Assembly: GCA_002385545.1 (NCBI GenBank)
Contig: DGDR01000225.1
Span: 1 to 7,165 of the forward strand
Source of the DNA: Clostridium sp. UBA3947
GTDB lineage: Bacteria; Bacillota; Clostridia; Clostridiales; Clostridiaceae
Length of the DNA: 7,165 nt
Direction of reading: 5' to 3'
Shown here: piece by piece, positions 1 to 4,227 of the stretch
Layout: each line of letters opens with the position of its first letter
How positions within the stretch are numbered: the first letter of the stretch is position 1
Notes under the pieces: model-generated
What the model was told of the DNA's origin: nothing
Databases searched by the model: none
Seen by the model: the letters and a program-made list of their open reading frames with translations, nothing else
Position numbers and translations under genes: made by a program

Positions 1-270
1 TTATGTAAATAATCGGTGTATTTTAGATGTTGTTATTGCTTCTTTACTAATACATGTTATAGCGCAGTACATAACAACTATTGAACTAAGTGTAATTATA
101 TAGGCTGATTATATTTTATCATTTCCTTCTTAATTTATGACCCTTAAGCAAAAATTAATAGAAATTAGTCGAATATAATGTAGCATAATACATCTAGAGT
201 AATATTGGTAAGGTTAGTGGATAAAGCAAAGTAGCTACAGTTCATTTCTAAATAGTTATCAATAAATTTA
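1..270. other. Gene-poor AT-rich stretch, nothing assignable
   Basis: No reading frame with a believable start and ribosome binding site was found on either strand. A TATAAT at 174-179 has no acceptable -35 box at the right distance. An 8-bp inverted repeat (GTTGTTAT at 29-36, ATAACAAC at 71-78) is present, but its 34-base spacer and the lack of a T-run make it uninterpretable. It could be a remnant of decayed DNA or the far end of a gene outside the window. Confidence 0.4.
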
Positions 271-274
271 TGAT

Positions 275-504
275 GGAGGGAAAATAAGAATTAAGAAGTT
301 TGTATCATTTTTTTTAATAATCAGATAGATGATACAAAGGATAAAGACAATGAAGGGTTATATATGTTGCAAATTTTCAAGGAGATAGGTACAGATAAAG
401 AATTTGATTGGGGTATTATAAGAAAGCTCCAGGTATTTAACGGTCAGATAATAAAAATTATATCTAATAACTTAAATTTGAGACTAGCACGAGAGGGGAG
501 TTAA
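275..504 (+). pseudogene. Possible decayed short gene
   Basis: A good ribosome binding site (GGAGGG, 275-280) is followed not by ATG but by ATA at 284. From there the frame reads a basic-then-hydrophobic stretch (RIKKFVSFFLII) typical of a secretion signal or lipoprotein leader, then stops at a TAG near 326. A second frame is open from 295 to the TAA at 502-504 and contains an ATG at 364 that would give 46 residues (starting MLQIFKEIGTDKEF) but has no ribosome binding site of its own. One start-codon change plus one frameshift would join leader and tail into one small protein. I do not recognise the protein. The alternative is chance open frames in AT-rich DNA. Confidence 0.25.
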
Positions 505-611
505 GAAATACGTTAAAATTTTATATCTTTAAAAATAATTATGATGTCCACATGATAATTTAGCTTTTCGGGAACACTAAGTATGATAACGCTATGAGAG
601 GAGTTGACAAA

Positions 612-764
612 ATGACAGGAAGAAACGATGGTAATGCAAAAAGTAGAGGGCGCCAAGACCTAGCCTCAAAACATCCCGCAAGACTTGATCAGTTTGCAGA
701 TGATATGTTTAAGCAAGAGAATAAAGCCCATGATGAAGATATCACTTCAAGAAAAGGGAAATAA
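612..764 (+). CDS. 50-residue highly charged small protein, function unknown
   Basis: The gene starts at ATG 612 behind a strong ribosome binding site (AGAGGAG, 597-603, 8 bases upstream) and ends at TAA 762-764. The product is very hydrophilic, with no membrane segment, no cysteine and no signal peptide. It has a Gly/Asn/Arg/Lys-rich start (MTGRNDGNAKSRGRQDL) and a middle that could form an amphipathic helix (LDQFADDMFKQENKAHDED), with basic residues at the end (SRKGK). Size and composition recall the small hydrophilic proteins of sporulating Firmicutes, such as minor acid-soluble spore proteins, but I see no family signature and do not assign one. It stands alone; a GC-rich repeat follows directly. 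A possible -10 box TATGAT (582-587) lacks a convincing -35 box. The good ribosome binding site and coding-like composition are the reasons for believing it. Confidence 0.62.
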   Translation: MTGRNDGNAKSRGRQDLASKHPARLDQFADDMFKQENKAHDEDITSRKGK

Positions 765-770
765 ATATAC

Positions 771-826
771 GTCCCGGGGGCAGTTGCCCCAGGGGTGTGT
801 CGGTTTTTTGAACAATATGACTAAAT
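771..826. repeat. GC-rich dispersed repeat, copy 1
   Basis: The segment 786-826 (GCCCCAGGGGTGTGTCGG, T6, then GAACAATATGACTAAAT) matches 4159-4199 (GCCCCAGGGGCATACCGA, T5, then GTAGAAATATGATATAAT). The GC-rich core stands out sharply from the surrounding AT-rich DNA. In the eight bases after GCCCCAGGGG, all five differences between the copies are transitions. The palindromic core GCCCCAGGGG and location between genes resemble REP-type intergenic repeats. Its right end overlaps the stop codon of the minus-strand gene at 821. Here the AT-rich tail has lost the TATAAT found in copy 2. Confidence 0.5.
774..810 (+). terminator. Possible terminator behind the 50-residue gene
   Basis: GGGGC (777-781) and GCCCC (786-790) form a 5-bp hairpin with a 4-base loop; outer CCG (774-776) and CGG (801-803) could add a lower stem just before a T6 run (804-809). 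The T-run is separated from the GC-rich hairpin, so this is an imperfect terminator. It overlaps the GC-rich repeat and may be a by-product of it. Confidence 0.35.
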
Positions 827-1252
827 AGCATTTTTCCATTCATATATTGTCTCATTGAAATGATAAATTTCGATTTCCACCCAGTAGATAAAATCCTCTT
901 TGAAAAGTGAGCATCCAAATTTTGATTGGTTAAAACCGTAAGTTTCATCAACCACTTCAAGTCGATACATATTAGCATCTCTAGCTAAATCTGCAAAAGT
1001 AACCTCTTGTCTTTCATTTTCCTTGCAATAGTAAACTGAGGAAAAATCAAAATCTATACCTGTAAATTTAAGAGTGGCTTCACCTGATACCTCAACCTTA
1101 TTTTCCTCAACTAAATAAAATCCTTCAGAAAATTTGAAGGTTAAAGTACCATCTATCAACTCAGATGTAGCAGGTGCAATTTCAATAGATGTAATAACTG
1201 CATCGTGTAAGCTTATTGGTAAAACTAGGTTTGGCTTAATATATTGATTCAT
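821..1252 (-). CDS. Unassigned 143-residue protein, possibly immunity-like
   Basis: It starts at ATG 1250-1252 on the minus strand, 11 bases behind a GGAGGG ribosome binding site (1264-1269), and ends with TAG at 821-823. A -10-like TATAAT lies at 1286-1291 on the same strand, with no good -35 box. The protein is acidic, soluble in appearance, without signal peptide or membrane segment, and rich in alternating beta-strand-like stretches (GTLTFKFSEGFYLVEEN, YWVEIEIYHFNETIYEW). Near the start it has SLHDAVITSIEI (14-25), a Leu-His-Asp motif followed by a beta strand. I have the impression of this motif from small orphan and immunity-like proteins of Firmicutes, but cannot name a family. No toxin gene is adjacent in the window, so an immunity role is only a guess. 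It is transcribed divergently from the glycohydrolase gene at 1539. Confidence 0.72.
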   Translation of the reverse strand: MNQYIKPNLVLPISLHDAVITSIEIAPATSELIDGTLTFKFSEGFYLVEENKVEVSGEATLKFTGIDFDFSSVYYCKENERQEVTFADLARDANMYRLEVVDETYGFNQSKFGCSLFKEDFIYWVEIEIYHFNETIYEWKNAI

Positions 1253-1330
1253 ATAAATCCTTACCCTCCATATATTGTTGCTTTAATTATACAATAAATT
1301 TGTATTACAATCCTACTTGAATTCTTGTGC

Positions 1331-1458
1331 CATAAGAAATTAATTTATTGGATCAATTTTATAATTTTTTAAAAAAATAGTGTCAAATCTATCAATATTA
1401 GCAAAAATTTAGTATGATTTGATATATAAATTATTTTAAAGTTCAAGGGAAAAGATGG
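1331..1458. repeat. Duplicated upstream block, copy 1
   Basis: This stretch aligns with 2751-2879 with few gaps, at roughly 80-85 percent identity by eye. Shared landmarks in order are CATAAGAAAT, TTTATTGGA, TTTTATAATTTT, TGTCAAA, GTATGATT, GATATATAAATT, TTTAAA and TCAAGG. Copy 2 runs straight into the ribosome binding site and start of the chimeric gene; copy 1 ends about 80 bases short of the glycohydrolase start. A TATGAT (1413-1418) conserved in both copies could be a -10 box, but no matching -35 box is conserved. The two copies lie in the same orientation and flank the glycohydrolase gene and the small RNA. Confidence 0.7.
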
Positions 1459-1542
1459 TCTTATGACAATATAGTAGACATAAGTGTAGAATTTTTTATA
1501 AGTAAATTAAATATAGTTTTAAGAAAGGTAGTGTTAAAATGA
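1423..1542 (+). pseudogene. Open coding-like frame without a start, overlapping the glycohydrolase start
   Basis: After a TGA at 1420-1422 a frame stays open for 39 codons and ends with a TGA (1540-1542) that overlaps the ATG of the next gene in the ATGA arrangement seen in coupled genes. Its translation has a protein-like look (GKRWSYDNIVDISVEFF and a following Ile/Ser/Lys/Leu stretch). There is no ATG, TTG or usable GTG start and no ribosome binding site in position. It may be the tail of a decayed gene whose upstream part was replaced when the repeated block arrived, or simply chance. Confidence 0.2.
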
Positions 1543-2396
1543 ATAGAGCCCAACTAATTCAAATTGCTGAAGACACAATTAATATACTTAACTCCGGAAA
1601 GTACTTTAATAGTAAAAGACAACTAGTCAACATCAAAGAACTAGTAGACAAATCTATAAAAGAGTCTATACTAATAGAACCTACCGAGGACCTTAAATCC
1701 AAGCTATCACAACTCAAAGCCGCTGGCAGAGTAGAGGATAACAAGGAAGGAATAATAGAAGTTGCTAATGAAACAACCTTAGCTGGTGCAAAACGTCTGC
1801 TAGATCAAGGATATAAGAAGGTAGCTTGTTTAAACTTTGCATCTGCTAAAAATCCAGGCGGTGGATTTTTAAATGGAGCTTCTGCTCAAGAGGAAAGTTT
1901 AGCTAGATCTTCTGCTTTATATCCTTGTATTGTTCAGATGGAAAAGATGTACGAGTACAATAAGAAAATCAAAACCTGCTTGTATTCTGATTACATGATT
2001 TTTTCACCAGATGTACCAGTAATCAAGGATGATGTGGGAAACTTATTAGATGAGCCTTATCTAGTTTCCTTTATAACAGCTCCTGCAGTTAATGCCGGTA
2101 TTGTTCAGCAAAGAGAGGGAAAAGAGAATATTCAAAAAATACCTCAGGTTATGCTTAATAGAATTGAGAAAATTTTAATATTAGGGATTTTACAAGGTTG
2201 TGATGCTATAGTACTAGGTGCTTACGGTTGTGGAGTTTTTAGGAATTCTCCACAAAATGTTGCTCAATATTTTAACACTTTGCTTAATGAAGAAGCAGCA
2301 TACAAGAAATACTATAAGAAAGTACTATTTTCTGTTTTTGATAGAAGCTCAAGCCAAGAAAACTACAAGGCTTTTCTTGATTTATTTTCTAATTAA
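1539..2396 (+). CDS. Bacterial-type poly(ADP-ribose) glycohydrolase (TIGR02452/DUF2263 family)
   Basis: The 285-residue product matches the microbial PARG family. Such enzymes remove ADP-ribose from modified proteins by cutting ribose-ribose bonds, acting in the cytoplasm. An N-terminal helical region (about 1-70) precedes the macrodomain. The family signature GGG-X(6-8)-QEE is present: GGG at 107-109 and QEE at 117-119, the second Glu being the expected catalytic residue. Other macrodomain features are CLNFASAKNPGG (97-108), VSFITAPAVNAG (176-187) and the phosphate-binding loop VLGAYGCGVFRN (225-236). Length is normal for the family and all key residues are intact, so it is likely active. 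The start is ATG 1539 behind AAGAAAGG (1521-1528). No ADP-ribosyltransferase gene is visible nearby, so the substrate is unknown; defence, phage or stress roles are possible. The promoter of the following small RNA begins within its last codons, and the RNA lies just behind it. Confidence 0.93.
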   Translation: MNRAQLIQIAEDTINILNSGKYFNSKRQLVNIKELVDKSIKESILIEPTEDLKSKLSQLKAAGRVEDNKEGIIEVANETTLAGAKRLLDQGYKKVACLNFASAKNPGGGFLNGASAQEESLARSSALYPCIVQMEKMYEYNKKIKTCLYSDYMIFSPDVPVIKDDVGNLLDEPYLVSFITAPAVNAGIVQQREGKENIQKIPQVMLNRIEKILILGILQGCDAIVLGAYGCGVFRNSPQNVAQYFNTLLNEEAAYKKYYKKVLFSVFDRSSSQENYKAFLDLFSN

Positions 2397-2405
2397 GGTT
2401 ATAAT
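2377..2405 (+). promoter_or_regulatory. Sigma-A-type promoter of the small RNA
   Basis: TTGATT (2377-2382), a 17-base spacer and a perfect TATAAT (2400-2405) form a strong vegetative promoter. The -35 box lies inside the 3' end of the glycohydrolase gene, whose stop is at 2394-2396. Transcription should begin near 2412-2416. Confidence 0.7.
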
Positions 2406-2411
2406 TATATT

Positions 2412-2597
2412 ATAAAAGTCGGGTTTGCTGGAGCTCCGAAAAAACCAGTACTGTGGCTACAAAGCAGTATAAAGACAGTAGGTTGCTCTGCACAGTGGCA
2501 ACTAAAACAGTGCCGGAAAACCCTTGCCGTACAGTAGGGAACTAAAAAAGCAAGCATCCACAGGTTTGTATAAGCAAAACTGTGGATGCTTGCTTTT
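2412..2597 (+). ncRNA. Free-standing structured small RNA, family not established (raiA/SolB-like candidate)
   Basis: About 185 bases lie between a good promoter and a perfect terminal hairpin, with no protein-coding frame, and are richer in G and C than the flanks. A closing helix pairs 2421-2431 (GGGTTTGCTGG) with 2513-2523 (CCGGAAAACCC): 10 of 11 positions pair, one as G-U. Inside are two hairpins, TACTG/CAGTA (2449-2453/2465-2469) and GTTGC/GCAAC (2482-2486/2498-2502), each with an 11-base loop. CCCT (2521-2524) can also pair with AGGG (2536-2539), competing with the closing helix. It does not show the marks of T-box, cobalamin, c-di-GMP, SRP, tmRNA or RNase P RNAs. Length, autonomous promoter and terminator, and clostridial background fit the raiA (SolB) RNA class of Firmicutes, but I cannot confirm its consensus from memory. 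A riboswitch is less likely because the terminal hairpin separates it from the next gene by almost 300 bases. Confidence 0.65.
2546..2597. terminator. Strong, probably bidirectional terminator of the small RNA
   Basis: AAAAGCAAGCATCCACAG (2546-2563) pairs without a mismatch with CTGTGGATGCTTGCTTTT (2580-2597), an 18-bp stem. Within the loop, TTTG (2565-2568) and CAAA (2575-2578) can stack further above one mismatch, leaving a 6-base loop. A and T runs at both feet allow termination on either strand; a T6 run follows at about 2605. The stem is unusually long for a terminator, so it may also be a functional part of the RNA. Confidence 0.8.
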
Positions 2598-2750
2598 GAA
2601 TTACTTTTTTGATTCTATCGAACATTATTATAGGCTTTTGAAAAGATAAACATATAGCAAAAGTAAGTCAAGCAATGATTATAAGGGTTAGTAGAATATT
2701 AGATATATGGAAATAATAGAGTAGCGTAATTAAATACCTCAACCCAGTGA
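2598..2750. other. Intergenic stretch without recognisable features
   Basis: Between the RNA hairpin and copy 2 of the duplicated block there is no open frame with a start and ribosome binding site, no hairpin with a T-run and no convincing promoter. It is AT-rich spacer as far as I can see. Confidence 0.5.
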
Positions 2751-2879
2751 CATAAGAAATTTATTTATTGGAACACTTTTATAATTTTATAAAATATGGT
2801 GTCAAAACTATCTATTAGAGAAAATTTTCAGTATGATTGATATATAAATTGCTTTAAAAGCTCAAGGAAAAAGAGGTGG
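2751..2879. repeat. Duplicated upstream block, copy 2, leader of the chimeric gene
   Basis: This is the partner of 1331-1458. It ends in the ribosome binding site AGAGGTG (2872-2878) of the gene at 2884, so it is that gene's promoter and leader region. Candidate -10 boxes are TATGAT (2832-2837) and the TGATATATAA just after it. A 7-bp inverted repeat TTTTATA/TATAAAA (spacer ATTT, about 2777-2794) is perfect here and decayed in copy 1. Confidence 0.65.
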
Positions 2880-2883
2880 GAAA

Positions 2884-3450
2884 ATGATTTATTATACAGC
2901 TGATTTACATTTTGGTCATACCAATGTAATATCAATGTCAAAAAGGCCCTTTAAGGATATAGACGAGAAGGACAATACCTATAAATATTTATTAGAAAGA
3001 AATAAGTATGTTGAATTGCATATCAACACTGAATCTGTATTAGATCCTAAAAGTACAGAAGATAATATGATAACAGTACAAGCTTTAAGTGGTAGCGAAA
3101 TGGCACCGTTCGTAACAACACTAAAGACAGATTCTTCAAAGGTAGGTGTGTGCTTAGAGGATAGTGAAGGTAACAGAATAAAAAATCAAGCTGTTAATAT
3201 ATTCTCCTATAAAACTAGGGAAACTTATAATATTACTTCTGATGAATATGGAATAGCTTGGATAGAGACTGAAAAGGTATCCCCAAAGTTTATTGCTGAA
3301 TTAGATAGTTATGAGATATACATATCAAATTGTGCTAATGGAGCTTTAGTATGTGTATTTCCTTTCATAGCAATAGACAAGGATTTAGATAATACAATAA
3401 TATTCAAGGGAATAGTGGACAAAGTTCCTGCAGTGCAAGATAGTTTTTAG
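2884..3450 (+). CDS. Chimeric protein: phosphoesterase N-terminus joined to a beta-sandwich-like protein
   Basis: It starts at ATG 2884, 5 bases behind AGAGGTG. Residues 1 to about 28 (MIYYTADLHFGHTNVISMSK, then RPFKDIDE) are the classic beginning of a calcineurin-like metallophosphoesterase, with the D-x-H metal motif at Asp7 and His9 and a further His12. The other motifs of that family (GD, GNH, GHxH) are all missing, so it cannot be a working phosphoesterase. From about residue 29 the sequence changes to something unrelated. Residues about 86-150 (VGVCLEDSEGNRIKNQAVNI, then a YNITSDEYGIAWIE strand) follow the pattern of carboxypeptidase-regulatory or bacterial Ig-like domains: strand, D-x-x-G, strand, then a (T/S)D-x-G-x-A turn. 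There is no signal peptide or membrane segment. I do not recognise the second partner. The likely origin is a deletion or recombination joining two genes near nucleotide 2968; it may be an expressed fusion or a pseudogene. Confidence 0.75.
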   Translation: MIYYTADLHFGHTNVISMSKRPFKDIDEKDNTYKYLLERNKYVELHINTESVLDPKSTEDNMITVQALSGSEMAPFVTTLKTDSSKVGVCLEDSEGNRIKNQAVNIFSYKTRETYNITSDEYGIAWIETEKVSPKFIAELDSYEIYISNCANGALVCVFPFIAIDKDLDNTIIFKGIVDKVPAVQDSF

Positions 3451-3517
3451 TTAAGATACAGATTTTGAGAATTTCAATTAATCTGGAGTCTAAAAAAGAT
3501 ATATAATAGTTAAATTG

Positions 3518-3580
3518 CTTCTAAAGGTATACCAGTGACTACAAGCATTTGAAAGAAGCCTTTAGAAGTTTTATTTTTAT
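3518..3580 (+). terminator. Terminator behind the chimeric gene
   Basis: CTTCTAAAGG (3518-3527) and CCTTTAGAAG (3559-3568) form a perfect 10-bp stem followed by TTTTATTTTT (3569-3578). The 31-base loop is long and contains ACCAGTGACTACAAGCA, which resembles part of the small RNA at 2444-2467 with a short gap. Confidence 0.75.
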
Positions 3581-3594
3581 GATAATATGAAGTT

Positions 3595-3613
3595 ATATGA
3601 TATAATACCATTA
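3595..3613 (+). promoter_or_regulatory. Extended -10 promoter of the Tim44-like gene
   Basis: TGATATAAT (3598-3606) is a perfect -10 box with the TG extension, which can work without a good -35 box; none is visible. The 19 bases 3595-3613 are identical to 4188-4206 in front of the kinase gene. Transcription would start near 3613, giving a leader of about 70 bases that includes a small GATTTT/AAAATC hairpin. Confidence 0.6.
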
Positions 3614-3683
3614 TAAAACATATCAATTACGATTTTAAATGTTATAAAATCAAAATATTATATTTTCTTGGGGGTAAAACTGT

Positions 3684-4151
3684 ATGATTTATGATGAAAT
3701 AAAAAGAGACTTTCCAAGCTTAGATGCAGATGCTACTGTATTAACTGCATTAATTCATGCCTATGTAGAAGGTAGAATAGAATCTTTAGAATTATTTGCT
3801 ACCGAAGAATTATATCAAAAGTTAAAAAGTGAGAAAAGGGATATAAAGAAATATAAGTCTATTGCAGTACAGAAGCAGGTAGTTTCTGACTATATTAAGA
3901 CATCAGAGAATGCTACGGTAAAATATTCAATTGTTGTATTATGCAAAGGAGTTGAAAAAGAGAAACACAAATTGGAGTTGGACTGTACCTATCTAATTAG
4001 TAAGAAAACTTCTGATATTAATGAAATTAAGTGTGAATATTGTGGGACTGTTGCTAAAAATAATGCTCCTATCTGTTATACATGCGGTGCGCCTATCAAA
4101 GCCAGGTTGGGTATAACTAATTGGCTAATAACAGATATAAGAAGGGTGTAA
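3684..4151 (+). CDS. Tim44-like (NTF2-fold) domain protein with zinc ribbon
   Basis: The 155-residue product starts at ATG 3684 behind TTGGGGGT and ends in TAA. Residues about 12-110 have the layout of a Tim44-like, NTF2-fold domain: a helix ending AYVEGRIESLELFATEELY (26-44), then KSIAVQKQVVSDYI and several beta strands (ATVKYSIVVLCKG, HKLELDCTYLISKK). A compact zinc ribbon follows with Cys117-x2-Cys120 and Cys131-x2-Cys134, and the end WLITDIRRV resembles the conserved C-terminus of clostridial proteins with this domain pair. It lacks the membrane segment often found in larger relatives, so it should be soluble. Function is not known for bacterial members; a role in protein interaction at the membrane is a guess. 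It stands in front of the kinase gene, but each has its own promoter. Confidence 0.75.
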   Translation: MIYDEIKRDFPSLDADATVLTALIHAYVEGRIESLELFATEELYQKLKSEKRDIKKYKSIAVQKQVVSDYIKTSENATVKYSIVVLCKGVEKEKHKLELDCTYLISKKTSDINEIKCEYCGTVAKNNAPICYTCGAPIKARLGITNWLITDIRRV

Positions 4152-4206
4152 TGAAACCGCCCCAGGGGCATACCGATTTTTGTAGAAATATGATATAATA
4201 CCATTA
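4152..4206. repeat. GC-rich dispersed repeat, copy 2, carrying a promoter
   Basis: The core GCCCCAGGGGCATACCGA followed by T5 (4159-4181) matches copy 1 at 786-809, and the AT-rich tail (GTAGAAATATGATATAAT) also aligns with copy 1. GCCCCAGGGGC here is an 11-base palindrome. The element starts directly at the stop codon of the Tim44-like gene and fills nearly the whole gap to the kinase gene, supplying its -10 box. Confidence 0.5.
4188..4206 (+). promoter_or_regulatory. Extended -10 promoter of the kinase gene
   Basis: TGATATAAT (4191-4199) is a perfect extended -10 box, inside the same 19-base sequence found at 3595-3613. No good -35 box is present. Transcription would start near 4206, leaving about 22 bases before the ATG at 4228, just enough for the ribosome binding site. 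Confidence 0.6.
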
Positions 4207-4227
4207 AAAGCCTTGAGGAGGGGTAAA

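Noticed and set aside
742..978. Open frame of 78 codons on the minus strand
   Set aside because: It overlaps the better-supported minus-strand gene 821-1252 in another frame and has no ribosome binding site.
1559..1744. Open frame of 61 codons on the minus strand
   Set aside because: It lies antisense inside the glycohydrolase gene; Ser/Leu-rich translation is typical of a shadow frame.
2218..2415. Open frame of 65 codons on the plus strand
   Set aside because: It overlaps the conserved C-terminal part of the glycohydrolase in another frame and lacks a ribosome binding site.
2412..2597. Riboswitch or T-box for the gene at 2884
   Set aside because: No T-box, cobalamin-box or c-di-GMP signature, and the terminal hairpin is almost 300 bases from the next start, with a separate leader in between.
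1331..2879. Composite transposon or insertion sequence bounded by the duplicated blocks
   Set aside because: No transposase, no terminal inverted repeats and no target-site duplication are visible; the blocks look like promoter regions.
4213..4227. Upstream TTG start for the kinase
   Set aside because: The five extra codons are the ribosome binding site itself (GAGGAGGGG); ATG 4228 is correctly spaced.
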